Shown here: positions 52,002 to 61,321 of the stretch, one piece after another
How the letters are laid out: each line of letters begins with the position of its first letter
How positions within the stretch are numbered: the stretch's first letter is position 1
Source: Bacillota bacterium
GTDB lineage: Bacteria; Bacillota; Clostridia; Oscillospirales; Ruminococcaceae
DNA length: 64,000 bases
Assembly: GCA_023396215.1 (NCBI GenBank)
Contig: JAEWWW010000015.1
Span: 1 to 64,000 of the forward strand
Reading direction: 5' to 3'
The notes under the pieces: model-generated
What the model was told of the DNA's origin: nothing
The model's database searches: none
The model's input: the letters and a program-made list of their open reading frames with translations, nothing else
Program-made: the position numbers and the translations under genes

Positions 52002-52688
52002 ATGAAGATGGTTTCAAGACTAAAAAAATGGTGGCATACCGAGGCGGAAAAGCTCGCGCCCATGAGCTTTGGTAAAAGGGCTGAATATATTTTATATTAC
52101 TACCGTTTTTGGATTTTTGGCTTTATCGCGCTGCTGTTTATTGGTTCCTATGTAGCGGACGCCGTTTATCAAAGCCAGCGTGAAATAGTGCTGCAGGGCT
52201 TTTTTACCAATGATGACTACGGCCTTTTTGATGCCGGAGCCATAACCGACGACTATACATCGGGGCTGACGCTGGATAAAAACCAACGTGTTATCTTCGA
52301 TGATGTGCTCTACATCGACCTTGATGGTGGAGCCACCGACTATACAGCTGCCAGCAATGGGAAGATTATAGCCTATATCGCCACGTCTGAGTTGGATTTT
52401 GTGATAACCTCGTTGCCGGTATTTCAGCATTATGCTGAAAAGGTATCGATGATTGATTTTAACGAACTGCTGCCGGCAGACTTATTGGAGAAGATTTCCC
52501 CCGACGCACTTTTATACTCAACCAATGCGGATGGTCAAACCGCCGCCTGGGGGCTGGATATGAGCGGCAGCCGCTTTGTTCGGGATAATAATATCAAAGA
52601 TGCAGACGGCTTCTATGCTATGTTTGTGCTTCATTCGGCGCCCAACAAGGAACAACTGATTGATTTCATACGTTATAGCTTTACATAA
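52002..52688 (+). CDS. Uncharacterised single-pass membrane protein
   Basis: 228 aa. A cytoplasmic basic N-terminus (KKWWHTEAEKLAPMSFGKRA), one helix (~37-55, FWIFGFIALLFIGSYVADAV) and an extracytoplasmic domain of ~170 aa. I do not recognise a function; similar proteins sit next to DUF624 genes in clostridial carbohydrate clusters as far as I recall. GGAG lies just upstream of ATG 52002. Confidence 0.7.
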   Translation: MKMVSRLKKWWHTEAEKLAPMSFGKRAEYILYYYRFWIFGFIALLFIGSYVADAVYQSQREIVLQGFFTNDDYGLFDAGAITDDYTSGLTLDKNQRVIFDDVLYIDLDGGATDYTAASNGKIIAYIATSELDFVITSLPVFQHYAEKVSMIDFNELLPADLLEKISPDALLYSTNADGQTAAWGLDMSGSRFVRDNNIKDADGFYAMFVLHSAPNKEQLIDFIRYSFT

Positions 52689-52763
52689 CGGTTTAACAAA
52701 GGCCATAGCATATGCGCTGAACCCTACGAAATGAAAACTGTGGAGAATATTTTCAAGCTACGC

Positions 52764-52794
52764 AAACTGACGCTTTTTTATAGGGCGTCAGTTT
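52764..52794 (+). terminator. Hairpin terminator
   Basis: AAACTGACGC (52764-52773) pairs with GCGTCAGTTT (52785-52794); the tail is ATTCTTTGG. Confidence 0.6.
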
Positions 52795-53040
52795 ATTCTT
52801 TGGTTGAATGGATTGGTAGTTGCAGAACTGAATATGGTTGCAGGATGGATTTTTTGACGGCAGAGGACACCCGGCCTCCGGGGCGGCGGCGAAGCCTTTT
52901 ATACAAATTCCCCCTGTCGCAGTTGGTATCCTACGTCAGGGGGAGAGGCTTGCAATCTCTATTTTTGCGGGTCGGCTGCTTTGCAGGGGGCTTTCAGCAG
53001 GGGAGTGCGGCACAGGTAAAAATCTGTTTGGCTGCCAGCA
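52795..53040. other. Intergenic, no gene seen
   Basis: Contains CCCCCTG...CAGGGGG (about 52911-52945) as a possible stem. No frame has protein-like composition with a ribosome binding site. Confidence 0.3.
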
Positions 53041-53760
53041 CTACTCTAATATATTGGTGGTAATATAATCCACCCCGGCGGCAATCAGCGCCTTTGCGTG
53101 CTCCGGGTCATCCACTGTCCAGCAGTTCACTTCAATGCCGGCATTATGCACCTCGGCTATGATTTCGGGGGTGAGGGCGCTGTACCTGATATCCAGGTCA
53201 AGCTTGTTTTTTTTAAGAATTTCTATGGTATTCTCGTCATATTCATTCAGCAGATATTGAATGCGCTGGTCTGGCAGCAGGCTGCGCAGCACCTGAAGGT
53301 TAGGCAAATCAAATGAGATAAAGATAACCTGCTCCAGATAGCCTATATTGGCGAAAATCTCAACAATCTTTTTAATATCCTCGGGCGTAAAGGCGTTTTT
53401 TAGCTCCAGCACACAGTCCTTTTTATACTTTTTGCAAATCTTAATGTAATCGGCAAGGTCTGGGATAATCAGGTCGCGGCGGCCGTGGTTGCCGTCGATA
53501 TCGGTAAGCTGCAGGCGGGTGAGGGTTTGATAGGTGGTGTTTTCTACCACCACCGAATCGACACATATGCGTTCGGTGTCATCGTCGTGAAACAACACAA
53601 AATGCCCATCCGCGGTGCGGTGCACGTCGGTTTCAACGCCAAAGTAGCTGCGGTTGCATGCCGCCACAAAAGCTGCGTTGCTATTTTCCTTTTCCAAACC
53701 GCTCAGTCCCCGGTGTGCAATCAGCTTAACATTCTTTTTGTCGATTTTAATAGTATTCAT
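53041..53760 (-). CDS. Glycerophosphodiester phosphodiesterase
   Basis: 239 aa, cytoplasmic (no signal peptide from ATG 53760). GDPD signature: KLIAHRGLSGLEKENSN, then VETDVHRTADGHFVLFHDD with the metal-binding Glu and Asp, and CWTVDDPEHAKALIAAGVDY at the end. Cleaves glycerophosphodiesters to sn-glycerol 3-phosphate and an alcohol. Divergent from an Ugp-like importer, so it probably acts on the imported substrate, like UgpQ. Confidence 0.92.
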   Translation of the reverse strand: MNTIKIDKKNVKLIAHRGLSGLEKENSNAAFVAACNRSYFGVETDVHRTADGHFVLFHDDDTERICVDSVVVENTTYQTLTRLQLTDIDGNHGRRDLIIPDLADYIKICKKYKKDCVLELKNAFTPEDIKKIVEIFANIGYLEQVIFISFDLPNLQVLRSLLPDQRIQYLLNEYDENTIEILKKNKLDLDIRYSALTPEIIAEVHNAGIEVNCWTVDDPEHAKALIAAGVDYITTNILE

Positions 53761-54211
53761 AATATAATATCCTTCCCTGCGGTTGGCAGCAACATGACTA
53801 AAAACGAACTGATTGTAGCATGCTTGAAGGATAATTCTCAATAGCAATCAAAGTTGAATGTCACAATGCTCCAAAAGAATGTGATAATAAACAAAAAACA
53901 TAGGTGATTATTTAATAAAATGTATATTGGCGTGATTTAAATTGAGATAAAATCAATTTATCGGGCATGTGTTGCAAAAAACGCGCAAGTAGCTTATACT
54001 GTTCTATGTCATAATGTGCAAATTGAGGTGAGCGGAGATTGATTAAATTGTTGCAAATTGCCAATGGGCCAAGAGTACAGTTGGATGTTTTTGCAATGGT
54101 TGAATGATTAGCCTCAATATTTGCGCTTGTGATTTATACCTGGCGCAAAGACCGACGTGAGTTTGTCTGAATGCCTAAAATTATGTGTTTAGGAACGAAA
54201 GGGAGAGATTT
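53761..54211. other. A+T-rich divergent control region
   Basis: About 450 nt. Contains the importer promoter at 53972-54000, an upstream palindrome and direct repeats of TGCAAATTG at about 54017 and 54054. No gene is visible. Confidence 0.5.
53938..54000 (+). promoter_or_regulatory. Operator and promoter of the Ugp-like importer
   Basis: TAAATTGA-N7-TCAATTTA (53938-53960) is a perfect 8-bp inverted repeat. TTGCAA (53972-53977), a 17-nt spacer and TATACT (53995-54000) follow. One of the two DeoR-family or the AraC-family regulators in the cluster could bind here. Confidence 0.65.
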
Positions 54212-55540
54212 ATGAAAAGGCTTTTAGCAATTTTCTTAGCTGCTTCTATGGTACTTGCAATGACAGCGTGTGGCGGTCCGTCATCCCCGGCCCCGGCCCC
54301 TTCTTCTGGCTCCTCCTCAGAAGCTGCACCCGACCCGGCCGCCCAGTACGCTGTTACTGAACCCATCACCATCACCTGGTGGCATGCACTTGAAACCCAG
54401 TATGATGGGCTGGTTGCCGAGATTGTTGAGAATTTTAACAAATCTCAGGACATGATTACCGTTGAAGCGCAATACATTGGCAGCTATACCGAAATCAACG
54501 AGGCTCTTGTAGCCGCTCACGCAGCCGGCTCCGGCCTGCCCGGTGTGGTAGTTGCCAACACTGACTATGTTGCAAGCTACGGCGCTAACGGCGTTTACGA
54601 GGATCTCACCCCCTACATCGCAGCTACCAAGTACGACGTAGACGACTTTGCCATCGGCCTTCTGGAGTCTGCAAAGTACGGCGACAAGCAGGTTTCGTTG
54701 CCTTTCCTGCATTCCACCCAGATTATCTACTACAATAAGGATATGGCCAAGCAGGCCAATATCTCGGTTCCCACCGTTATCACCGACTTTGACGCATTCC
54801 TCAAGGATGCTGCCAAGGCTTCGGGCGGCGTAGGCACCATCATCCCCGGTTGGGACCAGTGGTACTTTGAAACCCTGTACCTCAACGAGGGCGTTAAGAT
54901 TATCAACGAAGACAACACCTGCGACCTGAACAGCGACACCGCCAAGGCTGTTACTGCCAAGATGCAGCAGTGGTGCAAAGACGGCGTAGCATCTTGGGCA
55001 TTTGGTAAGGACGCTTCTGCCAATATGCGCCAGAGCTTCTACGACGGCAAAACCTTCAGCGTACTGCACACCTCTTCTCTGTACAACAACTATGTTACCA
55101 ACTGCAAGTTTGAGGTAGGCATGGCTTGGTACCCCGCAAGCACCACCGGCTCTAAAAACTCCGAAGTTGGCGGCTGCGTTCTGGGCATTCCCTCCAAGGT
55201 TGACCAGAAAACCAAAAATGCTGCATGGGTATTCCTGCAGTACCTCTGCGGCAAAGAAGTTAACATGAAGTGGGCAATAGGCACCGGTTACACACCTACC
55301 CGTAACTCTGTTCTGTTGACCGATGAAGGCAAAGAGTTCCTGACTGTAAAGCCCGAGTTCAAGGCTGTTTTTGATAACCTTGACCTCATCAAGCCCCGCA
55401 TCCAGCATGCGGCATGGGCTCAGCTTGCTACCACATGGAAGAACTACATGAACGAAATGATGGCGGAACAGGCTGACGTCAACGCTAAGTCCGACGATAT
55501 GGTCGAAGAGATTAATGAAATCCTTGAGGATAGCAAATAA
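54212..55540 (+). CDS. ABC importer solute-binding lipoprotein (UgpB-like)
   Basis: 442 aa. Lipobox LAMTAC, a Ser/Pro/Ala linker, then a type-B solute-binding fold: ITITWWHALE, YIGSYTEINEAL, LPFLHSTQIIYYNKDMAK and GGCVLGIPSK follow UgpB, the glycerol-3-phosphate/glycerophosphodiester receptor. Oligosaccharide binding cannot be excluded. GGGAGAGA precedes ATG 54212. First gene of a three-gene import operon. Confidence 0.9.
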   Translation: MKRLLAIFLAASMVLAMTACGGPSSPAPAPSSGSSSEAAPDPAAQYAVTEPITITWWHALETQYDGLVAEIVENFNKSQDMITVEAQYIGSYTEINEALVAAHAAGSGLPGVVVANTDYVASYGANGVYEDLTPYIAATKYDVDDFAIGLLESAKYGDKQVSLPFLHSTQIIYYNKDMAKQANISVPTVITDFDAFLKDAAKASGGVGTIIPGWDQWYFETLYLNEGVKIINEDNTCDLNSDTAKAVTAKMQQWCKDGVASWAFGKDASANMRQSFYDGKTFSVLHTSSLYNNYVTNCKFEVGMAWYPASTTGSKNSEVGGCVLGIPSKVDQKTKNAAWVFLQYLCGKEVNMKWAIGTGYTPTRNSVLLTDEGKEFLTVKPEFKAVFDNLDLIKPRIQHAAWAQLATTWKNYMNEMMAEQADVNAKSDDMVEEINEILEDSK

Positions 55541-55643
55541 TTAATTTTTTCAGCAGGTAAGATTAGATTGCCACTTGGGTGCAACATATTGTTTGTTGCG
55601 CCCAAGTTCTATCAAAGGCAATTACTCGAAAGGACAATTCGCT

Positions 55644-56552
55644 ATGACTGGGAAACCCATGATAAAGCCAAAAACCAAAGGCGCTATCTGCGACTTTCTG
55701 TTTGTTGTTCCAGCGCTGGTGCTGCTTTTGTGTTTTACATACTATCCAATATGCAAGCTTGTAGATATCAGCTTTACTGACTGGAACTTACTAAGCGACG
55801 AATTTTCTTATGTTGGGTTCAAAAACTGGAAATGGCTGTTTGCCGGCACAGGCGCCAAATACCTGTGGAACTCCCTTGAGGTGACCTTCCTTTATTCTCT
55901 TGGTGAACTGGCTGTCACCATTGTGGGCGGAATGCTGTTTGCATTGCTGTTCAACCGTATGAGCAAGGGCTTTGGCGTCATGAGAGCCTTGGTTTTCATG
56001 CCCAAATATGTGGCAATGTCTTCGGCGGCTGTTATCTTTTTGTGGCTGCTGAATACCGAATACGGCGTAGTGAACTATATGTTTAAGCTTATTCAGCTTA
56101 CGCCGGTTGACTGGCTCAACCAGAAGAGCACCGCTCTTTTCTCGGTTTTGATGCTGACCGGATGGCGCGTCATCGGTTACGGTATGATGATTTATCTTGC
56201 CGCAATGATGAGTATTTCAAGGGACTATTATGAGGCGGCTTCTCTGGACGGCGCGAGCCCTGCGCAGCAGTTCTTCCGCATTACGTTGCCGCTGCTGTCT
56301 CCCACAACTCTATTTTTGCTGGTAACCACATTCCTTGCCTCGATGAAGGTCTTTCAGTCGGTTGATATTCTTACTGAAGGTGGACCATCCCGTGCAACCG
56401 AAGTGTTTGTATACTTAATTTATCGCTATGCGATGGTCGACTTTAGAATGGACCGCGCGGCGACGGCGGCAGTTATGTTCTTCGTAATATTGTTGGTCAT
56501 CACTGTTGCCACCATGAAAGTATCTAACAACAAAATTACTTACGATTCATAA
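55644..56552 (+). CDS. ABC importer permease (UgpA-like)
   Basis: 302 aa, six hydrophobic helices. The EAA loop reads YYEAASLDGASPAQQFFRIT-LPLLSP, where the ATPase docks. N-terminal helix IFVVPALVLL-type opening. Partner of the UgpE-like gene 14 nt downstream. AAAGGA lies about 10 nt before ATG 55644. Confidence 0.92.
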   Translation: MTGKPMIKPKTKGAICDFLFVVPALVLLLCFTYYPICKLVDISFTDWNLLSDEFSYVGFKNWKWLFAGTGAKYLWNSLEVTFLYSLGELAVTIVGGMLFALLFNRMSKGFGVMRALVFMPKYVAMSSAAVIFLWLLNTEYGVVNYMFKLIQLTPVDWLNQKSTALFSVLMLTGWRVIGYGMMIYLAAMMSISRDYYEAASLDGASPAQQFFRITLPLLSPTTLFLLVTTFLASMKVFQSVDILTEGGPSRATEVFVYLIYRYAMVDFRMDRAATAAVMFFVILLVITVATMKVSNNKITYDS

Positions 56553-56566
56553 CGGGGTGGCATGAA

Positions 56567-57436
56567 ATGGAAAAAGAACTTCGAGTTGAAAACCGCAAGA
56601 TGATAGGAAGCTCAAAGGTTTGGGGCGTGCTTCAGCCGATACTTGCCGTCATCGTTACGATGATAATGCTGTTCCCGATCTACTGGATGATTGTCACATC
56701 GCTCAAATCGGCGGAGGAAGCGCAGCTTCTCATTCCTACCTTATTCCCCAGAAGCTTCCACCCCGAAAACTATCTTTATGTTCTTAACCGCGCAAACTTT
56801 TTAAAGTATTATTGGAACACAATCGTCATGACGGCAGGCATCCTCTTCCTGCAGGTTACCACCGGCGTGCTGGCGGCCTATGGTTTTGCCAAGGGTGCTT
56901 TCAAGGGCAGAGACGCCATGTTCTACATCATACTGGGCGCCTTGATGATACCGCTCCAGGTTACCTTTATCCCCATCTACATGCTGTGCGCAAACTGGAA
57001 TTTGACCGATACGTTTTTGGGGCTGATACTCCCCGAGGCTGTGTCCGCTTACTACATATTCATGATGCGCAACACCTTTATGTCGATTGACAACAGCTAT
57101 ATCGATGCGGGTAAAATCGACGGCCTTGGAAGACTGGGCACCATCTGGTATGTGCTGCTGCCCATGAGTAAGGCGACGATATTCACCATAACTCTGGTTA
57201 CCTTTACAAACGGCTGGAACTCTTATTTTTGGCCCAAGATTATCGCGAAGAACGAGGTTCGCCGCGTCTTGACGGTAGGTTTGGCCCAGCTTAAGAACAC
57301 CTTTGCAGGGCAGGCGGTTTCAAACTACCATCAGATAATGGCCGGCGCGGTACTCACCATACTTCCGGTAATTGTACTGTTCTTAATATTCCAAAAATAT
57401 ATGATGACCGGCTACTCTAAGTCCGCGATGAAATAG
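56567..57436 (+). CDS. ABC importer permease (UgpE-like)
   Basis: 289 aa, six helices, opening with MLFPIYWMIVTSLKSAEEAQ as in the CUT1 UgpE/MalG family. EAA loop: YIDAGKIDGLGRLGTIWYVL. The operon lacks its own ATPase; the UgpC-type gene at 62298 likely serves it. Ends at a terminator. Confidence 0.93.
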   Translation: MEKELRVENRKMIGSSKVWGVLQPILAVIVTMIMLFPIYWMIVTSLKSAEEAQLLIPTLFPRSFHPENYLYVLNRANFLKYYWNTIVMTAGILFLQVTTGVLAAYGFAKGAFKGRDAMFYIILGALMIPLQVTFIPIYMLCANWNLTDTFLGLILPEAVSAYYIFMMRNTFMSIDNSYIDAGKIDGLGRLGTIWYVLLPMSKATIFTITLVTFTNGWNSYFWPKIIAKNEVRRVLTVGLAQLKNTFAGQAVSNYHQIMAGAVLTILPVIVLFLIFQKYMMTGYSKSAMK

Positions 57437-57473
57437 AAAAAGCTGCGGTCTAATGGCAGGCCGCAGCTTTTTT
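57437..57473 (+). terminator. Terminator of the importer operon
   Basis: AAAAGCTGCGG (57438-57448) pairs with CCGCAGCTTTT (57461-57471), then TT. It sits before the MBL lipoprotein gene and may allow partial readthrough. Confidence 0.85.
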
Positions 57474-57494
57474 GCGTATAAAAGGAGCAGTTTT

Positions 57495-58499
57495 ATGATG
57501 AAAGCCAAGCTTTTAGCGATTATTCTTGCAATAGCAGTTGTGGTTTCTATGGTTGGATGCGCGGTACAGCCGGCAGCCAATCTTCCGCAGCAGCAGCCCG
57601 GCGGCGCACAGAGCCAGAATTCTCAAGAGCAACCCCCGGCCGACCGATATGCAGAGGTTATCGATACCCCAGAAGGTAAGTTTACCATATACTTCTTCCA
57701 GCTTGACTTTCACTCTAGCGACACCGATAAATCGGGCGACTGCTCGCTGCTTATCTCTCCGGATGGACAAACCATGCTGATTGATTCCGGCAATGTAAGC
57801 TGCGGCAACCAGGTGCTGGGGTATCTAAAGGATTTGGGTATCAGCAAGATTGACCATCTGGTTGTGTCCCACCCTCATATCGACCACATCGGGTGCATTG
57901 TGCAGATCGCCAAGGAACACCAGATTGGCATGCACTACCGCACAGAGCTGGAGTATGTGACCAATACCTATGTGGACTACAAAGCTTATTTTGAGAAGCA
58001 CGACATTCCCACCACCTATCTGCAGGAAGGCGACGAAATTCAGTTTGGGGAGCATGTGCGTGTCAGAGTGCTCAACCCGCCCGACGAGATTGAGTACCCG
58101 AAGGATTATCCCGACCGCAGCACCCAGTTTGTAAACAATACCTCTCTCGCCCTGCGCTTTGACTATGGTGAGTCGACCTACCTCAGCTGCGGCGACCTTT
58201 ATCAGGGAAGAGAAAAAGAGCTGCTTGAAAAATACCCCGAGCTGGTGGATGTTGACATAGCAAAAGCGAACCACCACGGGCTGGATACATCAAACAGCAT
58301 TCGGTGGGTGAAGGCGGTATCGCCTAAATACGTTGTCGCCATGAGCGACGACATCAGTTCCATGAGTATTTATGAGCGCTTTAAAAATAATGAAGCTTTG
58401 TATTACAACACTTCCTACGACGGGGTAGTGCGCATCAGCATGGATGACCAAAAGAATTATGAGGTCGTTACACAGCACGATAGCTGGCTGCGTGACTAG
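57495..58499 (+). CDS. MBL-fold hydrolase lipoprotein
   Basis: 334 aa. Lipoprotein signal ending MVGC, then a metallo-beta-lactamase domain: GDCSLLISPDGQTMLIDSG, SHPHIDHIG (HxHxDH), YLSCGD and ANHHG. Of the ComEC-like/phosphorylcholine-esterase-like type, expected outside the membrane. By context it may release phosphodiesters for the neighbouring importer; that is inference. AAAGGAG is about 8 nt before ATG 57495. Confidence 0.88.
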   Translation: MMKAKLLAIILAIAVVVSMVGCAVQPAANLPQQQPGGAQSQNSQEQPPADRYAEVIDTPEGKFTIYFFQLDFHSSDTDKSGDCSLLISPDGQTMLIDSGNVSCGNQVLGYLKDLGISKIDHLVVSHPHIDHIGCIVQIAKEHQIGMHYRTELEYVTNTYVDYKAYFEKHDIPTTYLQEGDEIQFGEHVRVRVLNPPDEIEYPKDYPDRSTQFVNNTSLALRFDYGESTYLSCGDLYQGREKELLEKYPELVDVDIAKANHHGLDTSNSIRWVKAVSPKYVVAMSDDISSMSIYERFKNNEALYYNTSYDGVVRISMDDQKNYEVVTQHDSWLRD

Positions 58500-58554
58500 G
58501 GCGTTTTCAAAAAGCCCTTGGACGGCCCATGCACACGGTTGTGAGAGCATGCCA

Positions 58555-58582
58555 AAGCCCGGTATGTACCATACCGGGCCTT
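58555..58582. terminator. Terminator between convergent genes
   Basis: GCCCGGTATG (58557-58566) pairs with CATACCGGGC (58570-58579) around a 3-nt loop, with AAA and CTT flanks. Confidence 0.75.
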
Positions 58583-58590
58583 CATGAAAG

Positions 58591-59331
58591 CTATACTCGT
58601 ATTGTCTTTTGAGCCAAATTTTTGGGGACATCCTGCGCATCGGTGATTAACAAATCAATATTGCTTGCCGTAAAGGCGTTTCGCAGGGAGGGTTTGTTAA
58701 TCTTATTGCCGGTAAACATACAAATGCGCTTTTTTGCGCGGAGCATTGCCGTCTTCACAATGGGTATAAGCTGGATAGAGTTGTAGCCAACAATCCCTTC
58801 AGAAGAGATGGAGTGGCAGGAGAAAAAGGCTTTGTCGTAATTGAAGCTGTTGATAAACTCTACCGCATCATTGCTATAAAGGGCACTGTTTCGTTCGATG
58901 TAAAGGCCTCCGCTGCCAAAAATATCATGGCTGCTGTCTGAAAGCAAACCGACGACCTGAATACTGTTGGTTACCACCGTCAGGTTTTTCTTTTCACGAA
59001 TAAAGGTTGCTATTGGTAAAACGGTACTGGATGCAGCCAGAAATATGACATCCCCATCACCAACCAGCTCGGCAGCCTTTTTTGCGATAAGCACTTTGGG
59101 GTCGGCCAATGGGTCTGTATCAATGGCAAGGGGGCTTCTTATTTCGACTTCGGATTTTGCAATGGCCCCGCCATGGCTTCGTATAATCAGCCCGCGGCGG
59201 TCCAGTTCGGCAAGGTCACGGCGAACGGTGGAAAGACTGGCATAGAGGATATTTTTTAGTTCCTCGGACGTTATGAACTTTTTTTCATTTATAATAGACA
59301 GTATTTGTACAAGCCGTTCTTCCTGAAACAT
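58591..59331 (-). CDS. DeoR/GlpR-family regulator 1
   Basis: 246 aa. N-terminal helix-turn-helix (EERLVQILSIINEKKFITSE, SLSTVRRDLAELDRRGLI) and a C-terminal DeoRC sugar-phosphate sensor (IFLAASSTVLPIATFI, VVTNSIQV). Members usually sense phosphorylated sugars or glycerol 3-phosphate. AGGT precedes ATG 59331. Directly downstream of a second DeoR gene in the same orientation. Confidence 0.92.
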   Translation of the reverse strand: MFQEERLVQILSIINEKKFITSEELKNILYASLSTVRRDLAELDRRGLIIRSHGGAIAKSEVEIRSPLAIDTDPLADPKVLIAKKAAELVGDGDVIFLAASSTVLPIATFIREKKNLTVVTNSIQVVGLLSDSSHDIFGSGGLYIERNSALYSNDAVEFINSFNYDKAFFSCHSISSEGIVGYNSIQLIPIVKTAMLRAKKRICMFTGNKINKPSLRNAFTASNIDLLITDAQDVPKNLAQKTIRV

Positions 59332-59350
59332 GCAATACCTCCGATGGCTA

Positions 59351-60088
59351 TTATACGCGTATCACAGTTGCCCGCGTATTCTGAGGGCTAACCGGGTCGT
59401 CGGTGATGATGAAGTCGAACTCATCGATGTGTGCGATATTGAAGGCCCTGTCCAGATTCATTTTCGACCGGTCGCATAGCAGGACATTTTTGGCAGAGTG
59501 GGAAAACACGACGCGGCGTATCGAGGCGGCTTTATGCACTGTTTCGGCAGCGTACCCCAGATTGGTGACTGCCACGCTGGACATAAACGCAATATTGAAA
59601 TTGTATTTTCTGGTAAATTCCTCAGCCATGCTGCCCGCAAAGGCATGGGAACGGCCAGAGAATTTTCCGCCTATCAGTATCAGCTTTATGTTGCTGCCAC
59701 TCAGCTTTGAAGCTACCGCGATGCTGTTGGTTATGACAGTCAGGTTGCTTTTATATACAAGGTAGTCGGCCATGTACAGCGTGGTGGAGGATGAATCGAG
59801 AAAGATGATGTTGTTATCGCTCACCAGCTTTGCGGCTTCGCGGGCAATCAGGCTTTTGGCTTCAGCGTGTATATTTATCCTGAATGATATATAAGGGTCA
59901 GAGTGCATCTCGGATATGGGGATGACGCCGTTTTTGCTGCATACAACCATCTCACGGCTGGAAAGCTCGGCCAGGTCGCGGCGAACGGTGGACGAACTGA
60001 CGCCTAAGATTTGGGCCAGCTCAGCTATGGTACAGAACTTCTTCTTGTGAAGTATCTCCATGATTACTGTTATCCGTTGTTCCCGCAA
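59351..60088 (-). CDS. DeoR/GlpR-family regulator 2
   Basis: 245 aa, the same architecture as regulator 1 and a distant paralogue (HTH: EQRITVIMEILHKKKFCTIA; sensor: IIFLDSSSTTLYMADYL, VITNSIAVA). Starts at TTG 60088, since the reading frame begins there after a G-rich site. 19 nt separates it from regulator 1, so they form a two-gene operon. Confidence 0.92.
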   Translation of the reverse strand: MREQRITVIMEILHKKKFCTIAELAQILGVSSSTVRRDLAELSSREMVVCSKNGVIPISEMHSDPYISFRINIHAEAKSLIAREAAKLVSDNNIIFLDSSSTTLYMADYLVYKSNLTVITNSIAVASKLSGSNIKLILIGGKFSGRSHAFAGSMAEEFTRKYNFNIAFMSSVAVTNLGYAAETVHKAASIRRVVFSHSAKNVLLCDRSKMNLDRAFNIAHIDEFDFIITDDPVSPQNTRATVIRV

Positions 60089-60217
60089 CCGACCCTCACC
60101 CCATTTCTCATGTGATGCTGTTCATTGGCCTATATCGTATCAAATCAAAAATTTAATGTCAAGAAACACTGCAAAAGCAGAAAACAATGCTCCAAACAAA
60201 TTAGAAGGTGTAAACGA

Positions 60218-61234
60218 ATGGTTGAATTTATTTCAAAAAGCACACAGCAGTACAAGGCCAATCTGCATTGCCACAGCACTCTTTCGGATGGCCACCTCAC
60301 CCCGCAGCAGCTAAAAGAAGCGTATAAAAACAACGGCTATTCCATACTTGCCATTACCGACCACGAAACCCCCTATAACCATAGCGGCATGAACGAAAGT
60401 GACTTCTTAATGCTGACCGCCTATGAAGCCTACATCCGTTGCGAACCAAAGGCGAATTCGTACCTGCCCGAGGTGCACCTGAACCTTTTTGCCCGCGAGC
60501 CCGACAACCTGAAAATGGTGTGCTACAACCATGATTACTGCAAATACTTAACCGACGAGCAGCAGGATGCCCTTGAAAAGGTGGGCAGCACCGAGCCCCG
60601 CCGTTACCAGCGTGAGTATATCCAGCGTTTTATCGATACGGCGGTGGAGCATGATTATCTGGTGAGCTACAATCATCCCTGCTGGTCGATGGAGGACCTT
60701 AACGAGGTGCTTGCATATGACAACTGCTTTAGCTTAGAGATGTGCAACTACTGCTCGTACCTGCAAAACCGTTACGAGCACAACGAGATGCTGTACGACA
60801 TGATGCTGCGGCGTGGAAAGCGCATATTCTGCCATGGCGGCGACGATAACCATAATTCAAAGCCATTGGATGATTTCCTCTCCGACTCCTTCGGTGCGTT
60901 TACCATGATTTACCCTGAAAGGTTTGACTACGCCTCGGTGGTAAAGGCTCTTGAAAAGGGCGATTTCTATGCTTCCATGGGCCCCAGAATCACCCAGCTT
61001 TGGATAGACGGAAAAACCAAAAGAGCGCACCTTGAAGCGGAAGGCGGGGTACAGCTCATTATGCACCTTGGCAGCAAAAGCCCCCGAAATGTATACCGGA
61101 AAGACGGCGGGCAGGTGACCAGCGGTGATTTTGTCATCCCTGATGAGGCCAGGTACCTGCGCTTTACTGTGATGGATGAAAAGGGGCGCACCGCCGATAC
61201 CCGCGGATACTTCCGTGACGAATGGGATTTCTAA
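60218..61234 (+). CDS. PHP-domain phosphoesterase
   Basis: 338 aa. Metal-ligand motifs: ANLHCHSTLSDGH, ITDHE, YNHPCW and FCHGGDDNH, in PHP order. The C-terminal ~70 residues form an extra beta domain. Probably hydrolyses a phosphomono- or diester made available by the importer. AGAAGGTG is 6-8 nt before ATG 60218. Divergent from regulator 2. Confidence 0.88.
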   Translation: MVEFISKSTQQYKANLHCHSTLSDGHLTPQQLKEAYKNNGYSILAITDHETPYNHSGMNESDFLMLTAYEAYIRCEPKANSYLPEVHLNLFAREPDNLKMVCYNHDYCKYLTDEQQDALEKVGSTEPRRYQREYIQRFIDTAVEHDYLVSYNHPCWSMEDLNEVLAYDNCFSLEMCNYCSYLQNRYEHNEMLYDMMLRRGKRIFCHGGDDNHNSKPLDDFLSDSFGAFTMIYPERFDYASVVKALEKGDFYASMGPRITQLWIDGKTKRAHLEAEGGVQLIMHLGSKSPRNVYRKDGGQVTSGDFVIPDEARYLRFTVMDEKGRTADTRGYFRDEWDF

Positions 61235-61321
61235 GCTGAGCCAAACGGCTGCTCCCTTTAGGAGCGGGCGGGTTTACAATATTCAAAGCAGGGAAGCCCA
61301 AGGTGACCCCGACAGTTTTGT

